Positions 28,100 through 37,590 are shown, numbered from the stretch's first letter. The stretch is DNA of 64,000 nt from Hyphobacterium sp. CCMP332 (GCF_014323565.1 NZ_CP058669.1:1949501-2013500); one strand, 5' to 3'. Numbers and translations are program-made. Notes: generated by a model not told the origin, from the sequence alone.

Positions 28100-28930
28100 T
28101 CAGCCCAGCATCTTCACATGATGGGCGATGTGATCGTCCATGAAGGTCGAGATGAAATAATAGGAATGATCATAGCCGGCCTGCCGGCGCAGGGTCAGCT
28201 TCTGCCCCGCTTCCGCGCAGGCCGCTTCGAACAATGCAGGCCGCAAATGTTCTTCCAGGAAATTATCCGCCAACCCCTGATCGATCAGGATGTGGGCGCT
28301 GGACGCCTGTTTCCGTACCAGCTCGCAGGCATCATATTGCGCCCAGCTGGAACGGTCCTCGCCCAGATAGGCGGTGAAGGCCTTTGTTCCCCAGGGCACT
28401 TGCGCCGGTGCGACAATCGGCGCGAAGGCGGAGCAGGTCCTGTAGGTCTCGGGGTGTTTCAGGTGAAGGGTCAGCGCGCCATGCCCGCCCATGGAATGCC
28501 CGAATATACCTTGCCGGCTCATATCCGCCGGGAAGTTCGCGGCGATGATCTGTGGCAACTCATCCGTCAGATATTGATCCATCCGGAAATGTTTCGCCCA
28601 CGGCGCTTGCGTGGCGGTCAGGTAGAAGCCCGCCCCCTGCCCGAGATCGTAAGACTCATCGTCGGGAATTCCCTCGCCGCGCGGGCTGGTATCCGGCGCA
28701 ACGACAATCACGCCGTGACGCGCCGCCGCAGCCTGGAGATTGCCCTTCTCCATCACATTCGACCAGTTGCAGGTCAGGCCCGACAAATACCACAACACCG
28801 GCACCGGACCGGACTCTGCCTGCGGCGGTACATAGACGGCAAACCGCATCGCCGTCCCGGTCACCGATGAGTCGTGATCATGGACGGACAAAGTGCCGTT
28901 GAAGGATTTGAAGGTGGAAATGGGGGTCAT
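28100..28930 (-). CDS. fghA: S-formylglutathione hydrolase
   Basis: A 276-residue esterase that hydrolyses S-formylglutathione to formate and glutathione, the second step of glutathione-dependent formaldehyde detoxification. The nucleophile motif is GHSMGGHGAL. The N-terminal YLSGLTCNWSNVMEKGNLQ and the C-terminal GYDHSYYFISTFMDDHIAHH, with the catalytic histidine, are diagnostic. The likely start is the ATG at 28930; an in-frame TTG at 28939 is possible. Its partner adhC is upstream on the same strand, separated by an Mrr-type nuclease gene. Confidence 0.92.
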   Translation of the reverse strand: MTPISTFKSFNGTLSVHDHDSSVTGTAMRFAVYVPPQAESGPVPVLWYLSGLTCNWSNVMEKGNLQAAAARHGVIVVAPDTSPRGEGIPDDESYDLGQGAGFYLTATQAPWAKHFRMDQYLTDELPQIIAANFPADMSRQGIFGHSMGGHGALTLHLKHPETYRTCSAFAPIVAPAQVPWGTKAFTAYLGEDRSSWAQYDACELVRKQASSAHILIDQGLADNFLEEHLRPALFEAACAEAGQKLTLRRQAGYDHSYYFISTFMDDHIAHHVKMLG

Positions 28931-28939
28931 ATCGGACAA

Positions 28940-29848
28940 CTAGCCAAAATAATCTTCGTCGACTTTCTTGATGTGAAGGATCTCCTGATCACGACACCCG
29001 ATATTGTAGGCAATCATCAGTTTTGCTAGCTGCCGTCCGTCGATTAAAACAATTCGATTGCCAAGACCTTTTGCGGTTTCAATCGCGGCTGGCGAAAACG
29101 CGGATGTTGTAACGAAAATTCCTTTTTGAGCACGCTTGAGGCTTAGCCCGCCGAAGAAGTCCCGGATGGCCCCGGAGCCTATTGAATTCCCTTCGGCGTA
29201 ACGTTTTGCCTGCAAATAAATCTGATCCACACCCAATGGGTCTTGATCGATTACGCCGTCGATTCCGTCATCACCAGACTTGCCAAGCGCGCGCCCCGCT
29301 TCCTCGCTTGACCCTCCATAGCCCATGGCGATCAGGAGCTCGACAATCAGCTGTTCGAAAAAGGCTGGCGGCGCTTCACGCACGCGATCAAGAAGGTCAA
29401 GTGATAGCGCGTTGTTTATTTTCTTATGCGCTGCGCGAAGAATTTCATCCGGTGTTTCATCTGCTGTTTCATCAATTATTTCGCTTTTCTGCTTGTCCGA
29501 TCTCTCAGGTTTTCGGTTCTGAAAGTCCTGAAATTCTTCAAACTGTTTCAAAAAGCTATTGTCTATTCGCTGGTCGGGTTTTGATAGGGCGTCTCTGCCG
29601 CGCTCAGTAATCGTGAAATGCCCTCGTCGTGTTGCGCGAACCAACCCTGCTTGTTTCAGATATGACTTCGCCCAGTGGACGCGATTTGCAATTACGGTCT
29701 GCTTGCCACTGGGCAGCAATTCTTCGCGCTCATCCTGTGACAGGCCCAGTTCGCCACTCAACGTATCGACCAGCTCGCCAATGCGAATTTCTCCTGCGGC
29801 CGAATGCTCGAGGACGGGTCTCATGAGGGACTGATAATCCGGAATCAA
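28940..29848 (-). CDS. Mrr-type restriction endonuclease
   Basis: A 302-residue protein with an N-terminal winged-helix domain (IPDYQSLMRPVLEH, then NRVHWAKSYLKQAGLV) and a C-terminal Mrr catalytic domain (FFEQLIVELLIAMGYGG, then DDGIDGVIDQDPLG and IYLQAKRY). The Asp and the Gln-x-Lys form the PD-(D/E)xK-type active site in its usual Mrr form. Mrr nucleases cut modified DNA. I use a TTG start at 29848 with AAGGGG upstream, which lines up with the usual Mrr N-terminus; a longer frame to 29908 would run into adhC. It lies between adhC and fghA, and its codons are visibly more A/T-rich than those of its neighbours, so it is probably acquired. Confidence 0.85.
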   Translation of the reverse strand: MIPDYQSLMRPVLEHSAAGEIRIGELVDTLSGELGLSQDEREELLPSGKQTVIANRVHWAKSYLKQAGLVRATRRGHFTITERGRDALSKPDQRIDNSFLKQFEEFQDFQNRKPERSDKQKSEIIDETADETPDEILRAAHKKINNALSLDLLDRVREAPPAFFEQLIVELLIAMGYGGSSEEAGRALGKSGDDGIDGVIDQDPLGVDQIYLQAKRYAEGNSIGSGAIRDFFGGLSLKRAQKGIFVTTSAFSPAAIETAKGLGNRIVLIDGRQLAKLMIAYNIGCRDQEILHIKKVDEDYFG

Positions 29849-29870
29849 AGCGAAACCCCTTCGCGCGCCA

Positions 29871-30989
29871 TCAATAAACCACCACGCTGCGAATGCTCTC
29901 GCCGGCATGCATCAGATCAAAGCCTTTGTTGATGTCTTCAAGCGCCAGCTTGTGGGTGATCAGCGAGTCGATATCGATGCGGCCGTCCATATACATGTCG
30001 ACGATTTTCGGCACATCCGTTCGTCCTCTGGCCCCGCCAAAGGCCGAACCGCGCCAGACGCGGCCGGTCACCAGCTGGAAGGGCCGCGTGGATATCTCGG
30101 CGCCCGCCGGGGCGACGCCGATGATGATGCTCTCGCCCCAGCCCTTGTGACAACATTCCAGCGCCGCGCGCATGACATCGACATTGCCGATACATTCAAA
30201 GGAATAATCCGCCCCGCCGCCGGTCAGCTCGACCAGATGACCAACGAGGCCATCATGCCCGCCGGGAATGTCCTTCGGATTGACGAAATCCGTCATGCCG
30301 AACTGGCGCGCCATGCTCTCGCGGGCCGGATTGAGATCGACGCCGACGATCTGTTTCGCGCCGATCAGCTTCAGCCCCTGGATGACATTGAGCCCGATCC
30401 CGCCGAGCCCGAACACGACGGCGGTGGAATTGGGCTCCACCTTGGCGGTGAACATCACCGCGCCAATGCCGGTCGTCACGCCGCAGCCGATATAGCAGAT
30501 CTTGTCAAACGGCGCGTCCTTGCGGACCTTGGCCAGCGAGACTTCCGGCAGGACGGTATGGTTCGAAAACGTCGAACAGCCCATATAGTGCAGGAGTTTC
30601 TGCCCCTTGTAGGAGAACCGGCTGGTCCCGTCCGGCATCACGCCCTTTCCTTGCGTGGCGCGCACCTTCTGGCAGAGATTGGTCTTGGGATTGAGGCAGT
30701 ATTCGCACTCCCGGCACTCGGCCGTATAGAGCGGAATGACATGATCACCGGGTTTCAGGCTGGTGACGCCCGGCCCGACTTCGAGCACCACGCCCGCGCC
30801 TTCATGGCCGAGAATGGCCGGGAAGGCCCCTTCGGATTCCGCGCCGGACAAAGTGAATTCGTCGGTATGGCAGATACCGGTTGCCTTGATCTCGACCAAC
30901 ACTTCCCCGGCCTTCGGGCCCTCGAGATCGACCTCGCAGATTTCCAGCGGCTTTCCGGCTTCAAAGGCAACAGCGGCGCGTGTTTTCAT
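29871..30989 (-). CDS. adhC: S-(hydroxymethyl)glutathione dehydrogenase (class III alcohol dehydrogenase)
   Basis: A 372-residue zinc alcohol dehydrogenase that oxidises S-hydroxymethylglutathione to S-formylglutathione with NAD. Catalytic zinc ligands lie in [11 protein letters not shown] and GHEGAGVV. The structural zinc is held by [29 protein letters not shown] is the NAD-binding loop, and [22 protein letters not shown] is typical of class III. GAGAGAG precedes the start. Together with fghA it forms a formaldehyde-removal route. No formaldehyde regulator is encoded next to it. Confidence 0.95.
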   Translation of the reverse strand: MKTRAAVAFEAGKPLEICEVDLEGPKAGEVLVEIKATGICHTDEFTLSGAESEGAFPAILGHEGAGVVLEVGPGVTSLKPGDHVIPLYTAECRECEYCLNPKTNLCQKVRATQGKGVMPDGTSRFSYKGQKLLHYMGCSTFSNHTVLPEVSLAKVRKDAPFDKICYIGCGVTTGIGAVMFTAKVEPNSTAVVFGLGGIGLNVIQGLKLIGAKQIVGVDLNPARESMARQFGMTDFVNPKDIPGGHDGLVGHLVELTGGGADYSFECIGNVDVMRAALECCHKGWGESIIIGVAPAGAEISTRPFQLVTGRVWRGSAFGGARGRTDVPKIVDMYMDGRIDIDSLITHKLALEDINKGFDLMHAGESIRSVVVY

Positions 30990-30999
30990 CAGTCTCTCT

Positions 31000-33105
31000 C
31001 TACTCGTTCGGTTCGGTCACAGCCGGGATTTCGGTGAAAGGCAGGATACCGAATTCCGGATAGATTTCAGTGGGGAAATAGACCCGCCCATCCGCCATCA
31101 CCATGGAGATCGTCTTGATCTCGCGCAGATCCTGTGTCGGATCGCCCGGCACCATGAAGAAGTCGGCGAGATAGCCTTCCTCGATCAGGCCCACCTCGTC
31201 GCCCACACCCAGATATTCGGCCATGCCGTGGCTCGCCCAGGCGAGGATTTCCGGCGGCGTCATGCCGATCCGCTGATACAGCTCCAGCTCGCGGTGATAG
31301 GTGAAAGACCCGCCCAGATCGGTACCGGGCACGATGAAAATACCGCGTTCGCGCATCCGCCGCAGCGTCTCGGTGATCTGGTCGAACGCACCGCGATAAT
31401 TGATGTCATCCTCTTCCGTCTCGATCGCCGCCCAGGCCGAGCGGGCCTGCCGCTGCGCGTCGACCGGCAGATGATCGATATAATCGACCGTTCCCGGCGA
31501 AATCTCGCCATTGCGCGACAGGAGCAGGGCTTCATGGATCGCGAAGGTCGGATCAATCGCCACACCATTCTCCACCATCGCATCCAGCGTCGCCTGAACC
31601 GGCGCGCTGTCGAGATCCAGTGCCGGCAGGCGGCGCAGAGCCGTCAGACGGAGCAGTTGCCGCGTGTCCTCACCCTCTTCCAGCACCCAGCCCAGCATGA
31701 CCTGGTTGATATGCGTCATCTCGTCATAGCCGGCTGCAATCATCGCATCGGCATTGGTGAAGGCCGGCACATGGCCCGAGACACGCAGGCCGCGGTCATG
31801 CGCGCGCGCAATCATGGCCGGCACCCATTCCGGCGTCATGGAGTTGTATATCTTGATCTGGTGATAGACGCCCGCATCGGCATAGAAATCGACCGCCGCG
31901 ACTGCTTCCGCCTCGCTGGAAACGATGATGCCATTATTCGAGCTGTAATCGCTCTGGCCTTCGATAAAGCCGGACCGGTGAATGCGCGGCCCCGCCAGAT
32001 CGCCGGATTCAATCCGCTCCACCAGCGCGCCCAGCACTTCGTTGTCATTGCCCATATCCCGCAGCGACGTGACGCCCGCAGCGATATTCAGGAAGGCGGC
32101 GGTTTCGCCCATATGGCCGTGCATTTCAAAGAAGCCGGGCAGGAGCGTGCCGCCCGCCCCGTCAATCTCGACGGCATTGGCAGGGGCGGCCATGTCAGCC
32201 GCTCCGATCGCGGCAATCGTGTTGCCCTCGACCAGTACCGAGGCCGCGTCGCCGCGGGTTTCCGTTTCGGCGTTGAAAATATGAACATTCCGGATCAGCA
32301 CCGGCGCGTCATAATCGCGGATCACACGGGACTGGATCTCCTCGAACCGGCGCGCGCCATAGTCCGCTGACAGATTGCGCAGGCGCTCGTCCTCGCCTTC
32401 AAACCCTTCTGCAAGAATGGCAAAGCGCGGCGTTATCAGCCCCATGAAGGCCTCACCAGACATCAGGAAATAGGTCGGGTTCACACTCGTTCCGGACATG
32501 GCATAAGTCGTGGCGTCGAAGGTTTCTTCGCCATTCGAGAGCGTCAGCGTCTCGATCGGTGTCATCCGCAATTCACCGCCCGGAATGGCCGGCAAAACAC
32601 CGTCCTCATCAGCGATCAGGGCGCGCGCCGCAATAGCCAGCCAGTAGGGGCTGCCATCCTGCGGCACATAAAATCCCGGCGATTCCATCACCGCCTCGTC
32701 AGACCCGGTCGCATCCGTCCAGCTCGCCTGACTGTCGGTATAGCCATAGGTCTCGTTGACCGCATTGCCGAACGTCGTATTGCCCTCGACCGTCCAGCTG
32801 ATGGGCAGCCCGTCTTCATCGAGCAGGACGCGCTCGCTGATCGTCGGACCCCGGCCATTATTGCGGAATTCGTATTCGACCGAATACCCGTCCTCGATCT
32901 CGCTGATCTCCAGCGCGCCAATCACGGTGCCACCGACCATGATGGTGAAGACTTCCGCCTCGGCGATCTGTGCCGTCGCCGCCCCTGACCCAGCCGTTTG
33001 CGAATCTGTCGCCGGCACCGCCGCCGACGGTTCCTCTGCTGCTGGTGAACAGGCCGCAATTACCAGGCCCGCGCCCGCCAAAAGGCTCAATCTGATCGAA
33101 TTCAT
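31000..33105 (-). CDS. Lipoprotein amidohydrolase (imidazolonepropionase-like)
   Basis: A 701-residue exported lipoprotein: the signal peptide carries the lipobox VIAAC and is followed by an Ala/Ser/Glu-rich spacer. Residues ~30-250 form a beta-rich domain unlike the catalytic core. The metal-dependent amidohydrolase barrel follows with MHGHMGE (first zinc histidines), [14 protein letters not shown] and [11 protein letters not shown], and ends with the usual DFFMVPGDP and VMADGRVYF. Such enzymes cleave amides, imides or peptide-like bonds in the periplasm; the substrate is unknown. GGGGGAGA precedes the ATG. It lies 10 bases upstream of adhC on the same strand. Confidence 0.85.
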   Translation of the reverse strand: MNSIRLSLLAGAGLVIAACSPAAEEPSAAVPATDSQTAGSGAATAQIAEAEVFTIMVGGTVIGALEISEIEDGYSVEYEFRNNGRGPTISERVLLDEDGLPISWTVEGNTTFGNAVNETYGYTDSQASWTDATGSDEAVMESPGFYVPQDGSPYWLAIAARALIADEDGVLPAIPGGELRMTPIETLTLSNGEETFDATTYAMSGTSVNPTYFLMSGEAFMGLITPRFAILAEGFEGEDERLRNLSADYGARRFEEIQSRVIRDYDAPVLIRNVHIFNAETETRGDAASVLVEGNTIAAIGAADMAAPANAVEIDGAGGTLLPGFFEMHGHMGETAAFLNIAAGVTSLRDMGNDNEVLGALVERIESGDLAGPRIHRSGFIEGQSDYSSNNGIIVSSEAEAVAAVDFYADAGVYHQIKIYNSMTPEWVPAMIARAHDRGLRVSGHVPAFTNADAMIAAGYDEMTHINQVMLGWVLEEGEDTRQLLRLTALRRLPALDLDSAPVQATLDAMVENGVAIDPTFAIHEALLLSRNGEISPGTVDYIDHLPVDAQRQARSAWAAIETEEDDINYRGAFDQITETLRRMRERGIFIVPGTDLGGSFTYHRELELYQRIGMTPPEILAWASHGMAEYLGVGDEVGLIEEGYLADFFMVPGDPTQDLREIKTISMVMADGRVYFPTEIYPEFGILPFTEIPAVTEPNE

Positions 33106-33173
33106 GTCATTCTCCCCCGAATTGTTGGGGAGAGACTAGCAGGCCGGTCTGGCCCTGTCGCCTGACCCGGTCC

Positions 33174-33818
33174 CTATTGTACTGTGATTGCAAGCGACGT
33201 TGCCGGGCTTTCACGTCCAAAAAAGAAACCAATCCGGTTGTCGCGGGGATTGAAGGCAATCGGATCGCCGGTAGATCGAATGAAGGCGGTGAAGGTCCGC
33301 ACCTCGTTGCGCGCAAAGTCAAAGGAAAGCGTTTCCGCACGTTCGCCAAGGCATTGTCCGGTTGCGGGGTTGGTCGCGCAGAATTCCACCGTGAACGCTC
33401 CTGCAATCGCATTGGATAGCGAACGCGCTTCCAACGTAACCTGACTTGTCCGGCCTATATTTACCGCAGCAAGCGCTACAGCGGTTGCCCGGCCTTGATC
33501 AATGCGGGCCACCCCGTCCCCCGACGCACTGATTGCAGATGTGATGACATCGGCACTATTGGCGCCTGTGTTGGAAAAGCCGAACGAATTCACGCCGGGG
33601 AAAACGGCCGCTTGCACATCGCCGCAGCTCACAAATGGCGCAAAATCCACACTTGCGTATTGACGGCTGGCTTGCAACTGTCCGTCGTCAGGACATTTGG
33701 CACAGATTGCGGCGTGATCGTTTGGAGCATCGGCCTCGTCTGGTGGGTTGATATTAGGCGGCGAGTTTGCGGTGTTGCAAGCGCCGATGTTCGAGCGTCT
33801 GTCGCTTGATCCTTTCAC
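33174..33818 (-). pseudogene. Remnant of a small beta-rich protein with its 5' end replaced by an IS element
   Basis: The genuine part starts around QYASVDFAPFVSCGDV and ends FGRESPATSLAITVQ, about 161 residues with cysteine pairs and beta-strand periodicity, which fits an exported domain. I recognise no family. Upstream of about base 33664 the open frame runs into the IS terminal repeat and even into the transposase end, so residues such as MKGSSDRRSNIGACN are not native. If the IS and one copy of the 5-bp repeat TTGAC are removed, the frame joins an ATG at 35225 (MSGVCGQ, then YASVDF). Whether that ATG is the true start is uncertain. Confidence 0.6.
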
Positions 33819-34734
33819 GTTGTTTGATGATGGTTTGTGCTCTGCCGAAGTAGGCGTCTGCAGGCGTCACATTGTTCAGGCTCTCGTGGTAACGTTGATG
33901 ATTGTAGTGTTCGACGAACGCTTCGATCTGCGTTTCGAGGTCGCCGGGCAGGAAGTAGTTTTCCAACAGAATGCGGTTCTTGAGGGTCTGGTGCCAGCGC
34001 TCGATCTTGCCTTGCGTCTGCGGATGGAAGGGTGCGCCGCGAACATGGCTCATGCGCCGGGCCTCGATGTAGTCTGCTAGCTCGCCCGCGATGTAGCTCG
34101 GCCCATTGTCGCTAAGCAGTCTGGGTTTGTGCATCACGGTAGCCTGGTCGCAGCCTGAAGCAGCGAGCGCCATGTCCAGCGTGTCGGTGACGTCCTCGGC
34201 GCGCATGGTCGAACACAGCTTCCAGGCGATGATGTAGCGCGAGTAATCGTCGAGTACGGTCGACAGATACATCCAGCCCCAACCAATGATCTTGAAGTAG
34301 GTAAAATCGGTCTGCCACATCTCGTTCACCCGGGTCGTCTGGGTATGGAAGCGATCAGCAGCCTTGATCACCACATAGGCTGGGCTGGTAATCAGATCAT
34401 GGGCCTTCAACAGCCGGTAAACCGTAGCCTCAGACACGAAGTAGCGCGTCTCGTCAGTGAACCGCACAGCCAGTTCCCGTGGGCTGAGCTCGGACTGCTC
34501 CAGCGCCAGTTCGATAATCTGACCGTGGATGTCGGGCGGAATACGGTTCCACACACGGCCCGGTACCGATAGCCGATCCTCCAGCGCTTCAGGTCCACCT
34601 TCCAGATACCGGTCATACCAGCGATAGAAGGTTCGCCGCGCTATACCCAGCTTCTCAAGCGTAACCTTGGCAGGCAAGTGGGACTGCTCGACGAGCCTGA
34701 TGATCTCGAGCTTCTCAGCTGCAGGATATCTCAT
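33754..34734 (-). CDS. IS3-family transposase OrfB (DDE integrase domain)
   Basis: A 326-residue rve-type integrase-fold transposase. A helix-turn-helix N-terminus (VTLEKLGIARRTFYRWYDRYLEGG) precedes the DDE core: first Asp in MWQTDFTYFK, second Asp in LLSDNGPSYI, Glu in GKIERWHQTLKNRI. It overlaps orfA by ATGA and lies in the -1 frame relative to it. It can therefore be made on its own or as an OrfAB fusion through the A7 run upstream. Confidence 0.93.
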   Translation of the reverse strand: MRYPAAEKLEIIRLVEQSHLPAKVTLEKLGIARRTFYRWYDRYLEGGPEALEDRLSVPGRVWNRIPPDIHGQIIELALEQSELSPRELAVRFTDETRYFVSEATVYRLLKAHDLITSPAYVVIKAADRFHTQTTRVNEMWQTDFTYFKIIGWGWMYLSTVLDDYSRYIIAWKLCSTMRAEDVTDTLDMALAASGCDQATVMHKPRLLSDNGPSYIAGELADYIEARRMSHVRGAPFHPQTQGKIERWHQTLKNRILLENYFLPGDLETQIEAFVEHYNHQRYHESLNNVTPADAYFGRAQTIIKQRERIKRQTLEHRRLQHRKLAA

Positions 34735-35111
34735 GCGCCGTCTCCCCCATCCGCGAGAATGCTTTTTTTGAGCAGACGGTTCTCCAGCGTCAGATCAGCC
34801 ACGCATTCTTTGAGATCACGCGCCTGATGGCGCAGATCCTTGACCTCATCGCTGGTGGCTGCACGCGCAGTGTCACCGGCAAGCCGGCGTTTGCCAGCCT
34901 CCATGAACTCCTTCGACCATGTGTAATACAGGCTCTGCGCAATGCCTTCCTTGCGGCATAGCTCGGCGATGCTGTCGTCACCGCGCAGGCCTTCCAGCAC
35001 GATCCTGATCTTGTCTTCAGCCGAGAAGTGTCGCCGCGTTGCCCGGCGGATGTCCTTTACCACACGATCTGCAGGCTTTTTGGACTTTGTAGATTTGGCT
35101 CTCATCTTCAT
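34731..35111 (-). CDS. IS3-family transposase OrfA (helix-turn-helix)
   Basis: A 126-residue protein with a basic N-terminus, a DNA-binding HTH (RRHFSAEDKIRIVLEGLRGD, then IAELCRKEGIAQSLYYTWSKEF) and a C-terminal leucine-zipper-like helix (LKECVADLTLENRLLKKSIL). It binds the IS ends and regulates transposition, as in other IS3 elements. The coding end contains the A7 slippery run. Confidence 0.9.
   Translation of the reverse strand: MKMRAKSTKSKKPADRVVKDIRRATRRHFSAEDKIRIVLEGLRGDDSIAELCRKEGIAQSLYYTWSKEFMEAGKRRLAGDTARAATSDEVKDLRHQARDLKECVADLTLENRLLKKSILADGGDGA
34763..34769 (-). other. Probable -1 ribosomal frameshift site in the IS
   Basis: Seven consecutive A residues on the coding strand (CTC AAA AAA AGC) lie near the end of orfA. 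A -1 slip leads without a stop into the orfB frame (AAG CAT TCT CGC), giving an OrfAB fusion as is usual for IS3 elements. The codon phasing differs slightly from the classic A-AAA-AAG heptamer. Confidence 0.55.
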
Positions 35112-35244
35112 TCCTTGGTCATTACGACGAGAACCAAATCCTCCTTAAATCACAACCCCAATTCTGTGCCATAGGTGCTGACGGGGAACAAGTCTAGCCC
35201 ATTTTTGACCGCACACTCCAGACATTAAGACCGAACGCAATCCA

Positions 35245-35793
35245 TCAGGAGTCAAAATCAAACGCTTCTTCGCCCTCGCGCGTCAGCGTGAAAACATAGG
35301 GCCGGGCCATGCGCTTCATATCCATGAAGCCCAGGACATTATTATCGTCCAGCTTGCGGAAAACGTCATGAATAGGCAGCTGATCATAACACATGGTCGC
35401 CGACACCTTGCCGCGATACTCGGTCATCCGCAGGCGCGCCCGGCTCCTCCGGGTCTGCATATAAGCCTTCATGCCCCAACGCAGGGCGGGCAGCATCCAT
35501 TCCGGATAGTGCGGCGTTTTCATCCGCGGCCCCATCGGCATTTTGCCGGGATCAGCAAAATACTTGCGACCCTGCCCGTCGAGATGGACGAGCGGATGAA
35601 CATTCTCTTCGTCCAGAAACGTCTTGCCATACCAGCGTGCCAGCGCCAGCGAGCCGTCCATATTGTGACCGGTGGAGACTTCGCGCCCCCACCATTCGCC
35701 AATCATGAAATCGGTCGGGATGGGATTGAGGCCATCATACAGGGCCTCGGCGGATTCAAAGCTCATGGAAACAGGATATGTGTCATGGGTCAT
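35245..35793 (-). CDS. DUF4334 / GXWXG domain protein
   Basis: A 182-residue soluble protein. The N-terminal GXWXG-like part (FMIGEWWGREVSTGHNMDG, then WYGKTFLDEENVHPLV) is followed by a DUF4334 region (LRMTEYRGKVSATMCYDQLPIHDVFRKLDDNNVLGFMD). The family has no settled function; some members look like lipid or small-ligand binders. The start at 35793 is the first ATG after the MsrQ stop region, and its Shine-Dalgarno is weak. It is downstream of msrPQ on the same strand, 32 bases away, and just upstream of the IS. Confidence 0.78.
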   Translation of the reverse strand: MTHDTYPVSMSFESAEALYDGLNPIPTDFMIGEWWGREVSTGHNMDGSLALARWYGKTFLDEENVHPLVHLDGQGRKYFADPGKMPMGPRMKTPHYPEWMLPALRWGMKAYMQTRRSRARLRMTEYRGKVSATMCYDQLPIHDVFRKLDDNNVLGFMDMKRMARPYVFTLTREGEEAFDFDS

Positions 35794-35825
35794 GGCGATA
35801 TTAGGCCATGAATTGCAGGACCTGC

Positions 35826-36488
35826 CTAGCGCTTTGACGTCGCCGCAGCGCGCGGCGTCAGCGCCGGCAGCCATCGCGTCCAGAGCCGCCAGCCCAGAAG
35901 CAGAGCGAGGATGCCGGCATGGATCAGCGGGCCGGGCTGGAGGCCCTTTTCAGCGAAGAAATGGTGCGTCACGGCAAGGATCGCCAAGGGATAGACCAGC
36001 ATATGAAGCCGTTGCCAGCGTTGCGGGCCGAGCCGCCGGATCATGGAATTGAAAGAGGTCGCCGCCAGCGGCACCAGCAGGATTAGCGCCGCCATACCGA
36101 AGGTGATGTAGGTGCGCTCGACAATGTCTTCCCACAGGGCCGGCAGGGAAAAGAACAGGTCCGCACCGAAATAGGCGAGCAGATGCAGCAGGGCATACCA
36201 GAAGGCCGCCAGCCCGATCCGCCGGCGCACCTGCAGGATGGGTGTCCAGCGAGTGATATCCCGGAACGGCGTCACCGCCAGCGAGATCAGAAGGATACGC
36301 AGCGCCGTCTGGCCCAGAAAATGGTGCGTCGCCGCCACCGGCTCAAACCCGAGATCATGTTCCATCCCGGCAAGCAGCAAGGCCCACTGGCTGGCAATCC
36401 AGACAAGGGGCAGCACCAGCAGAAACAGCGTCACCGGCTTCAGCCAGTGCCGCGCGAAGTTGCGCAGGAAGGCGGATCTTTGCGCCAT
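35826..36488 (-). CDS. msrQ: MsrQ, haem-binding membrane subunit of periplasmic methionine sulfoxide reductase
   Basis: A 220-residue membrane protein with six segments of the ferric-reductase-like fold. Haem-ligand histidines are visible in AATHHFLGQTALRI, YALLHLLAYF and VTHHFFAEKG. It carries electrons from the respiratory chain to MsrP in the periplasm. It follows msrP by 5 bases in the same operon. Confidence 0.92.
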   Translation of the reverse strand: MAQRSAFLRNFARHWLKPVTLFLLVLPLVWIASQWALLLAGMEHDLGFEPVAATHHFLGQTALRILLISLAVTPFRDITRWTPILQVRRRIGLAAFWYALLHLLAYFGADLFFSLPALWEDIVERTYITFGMAALILLVPLAATSFNSMIRRLGPQRWQRLHMLVYPLAILAVTHHFFAEKGLQPGPLIHAGILALLLGWRLWTRWLPALTPRAAATSKR

Positions 36489-36493
36489 TGGCC

Positions 36494-37471
36494 TTAGTAG
36501 TTTTCTTCCAGATCCATACCGGCATAAAGCGAGGCGACGTCGTCATAACCGTTGAACATCTCCGTATCGCGGCGGGCGAAAGGTCCGGCCCCGATGATGC
36601 GCTCGCTCGCCTGACTCCATCGCGGATGGGACCGGTTCGGGTTGACGTTGGAATAGAAGCCGTATTCGCGCGGCGCCGACTGTTTCCAGCTGGTCGGCGG
36701 CTGTTCAGACACAAAGCTGATTCGTGAAATCGACTTGATCGACTTGAAGCCGTATTTCCACGGCACCACCAGGCGCATCGGCGCGCCATTCTGGTTCGGC
36801 AGAACTTCGCCATAGAGGCCCACCGCCATCAGCGTCAGCGGATGCATGGCTTCATCCATCCGCAGACCCTCCTTGTAGGGCCAGTCCAGCACCGGAAACC
36901 GCGTGCCGCGCATTTCCGAGCGGTTCAGATAGGTCTCGAACGCCACGTATCGGGCATCGGATGTCGGCCGAAATCGCTCCAGCACCGAGCTCAGGGGTAC
37001 ACCGATCCAGGGAATAACCATCGACCAGGCTTCCACGCAGCGCAGCCGGTAGATGCGTTCTTCCAGCGCATTGAAATCCACGAGATCCTCGACGCTGAAC
37101 GTCCCGGTCCGCTCCGCATGACCGTCGACCTGCACGGACCAGGGATCGGTGGTCATCGCGCCGGCATAGCGGGCCGGATCATCCTTGCCGGTACCGAACT
37201 CATAGAAATTGTTGTAGCCGGTGACCGCATCATAGGGCGTCAGATCGCCATCCGTGACACGATAAGCGGTCTCCGAATAATCCAGCGATCCGTCGGATAC
37301 ACGCGGCGCGGCTTGGGTCTCGTCAGGTTCCTGCGCCGAACAGGCGGATGTCATGCCGGTCAGCGCCAATGCGCCCCCGGCCGCCATGATTTTCCGGCGA
37401 TTGAGATAGAGATGCTTTGGCGTCACATCATTTTCGGTCACGCCCGCCAGAGGCGGTTTCCTGATCAGCAT
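36494..37471 (-). CDS. msrP: MsrP, molybdopterin catalytic subunit of periplasmic methionine sulfoxide reductase
   Basis: A 325-residue sulfite-oxidase-fold enzyme that repairs oxidised methionines in periplasmic proteins. A twin-arginine signal (NRRKIMAAGGALALTG) is present. The molybdenum-ligating cysteine is in YRLRCVEAWSMVIPW. RLVVPWKYGFKSIKSI and EYGFYSNVNP match the family. AGGGGA precedes the ATG at 37471. It needs molybdenum cofactor, which the moa/moe operon at 54-58 kb can provide. Confidence 0.94.
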   Translation of the reverse strand: MLIRKPPLAGVTENDVTPKHLYLNRRKIMAAGGALALTGMTSACSAQEPDETQAAPRVSDGSLDYSETAYRVTDGDLTPYDAVTGYNNFYEFGTGKDDPARYAGAMTTDPWSVQVDGHAERTGTFSVEDLVDFNALEERIYRLRCVEAWSMVIPWIGVPLSSVLERFRPTSDARYVAFETYLNRSEMRGTRFPVLDWPYKEGLRMDEAMHPLTLMAVGLYGEVLPNQNGAPMRLVVPWKYGFKSIKSISRISFVSEQPPTSWKQSAPREYGFYSNVNPNRSHPRWSQASERIIGAGPFARRDTEMFNGYDDVASLYAGMDLEENY

Positions 37472-37590
37472 GTCGGTCCCCTTATTCGCTCGGTTCCCGT
37501 TGGGACATAGCACGATCAGCGGCCACGTCTCCCCGGCTTCACCAATTGTGATCGGGCGTGATCTGGCGTGACAGGATCGCGACCATGCGA

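Larger units (their letters stand above)
33665..35204 (-). mobile_element. IS3-family insertion sequence (about 1.54 kb)
   Basis: Two overlapping transposase frames (orfA, orfB) lie between imperfect terminal inverted repeats. The left end reads inward TGGCTTGCAACTGTCCGTCG from 33668 and the right end TGGGCTAGACTTGTTCCCCG from 35201. About 27 of 39 positions match, including the 9-mer TGGCACAGA. A 5-bp direct repeat TTGAC lies just outside (33660-33664 and 35205-35209) and could be the target duplication, but it sits 3 bp beyond the TGG/CCA tips, so the exact ends are uncertain by a few bases. Both frames are intact, so the element may still be mobile. Confidence 0.85.

Noticed and set aside
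29849-29908. Longer N-terminus of the Mrr nuclease
   Set aside because: It would overlap the adhC coding end and is not like Mrr. The TTG at 29848 lines up with the family N-terminus and has a Shine-Dalgarno.
30763-32370. 535-residue open frame on the plus strand opposite adhC and the amidohydrolase
   Set aside because: It is antisense to two well-supported genes and results from the high GC third positions of the opposite strand. The translation is rich in Arg and His and matches nothing.
33741-35160. Shorter IS boundaries based on TGGTGGGTTGATATT and TGGGGTTGTGATTT
   Set aside because: Only 14 of 21 positions match. The longer alignment ending at 33668 and 35201 includes a perfect 9-mer and more matched bases, so the outer ends are preferred.
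35161-35172. ATG GCA CAG AAT as the original start of the interrupted gene
   Set aside because: It is in frame only with the shorter IS boundaries, and this segment pairs with the opposite IS end, so it belongs to the IS.
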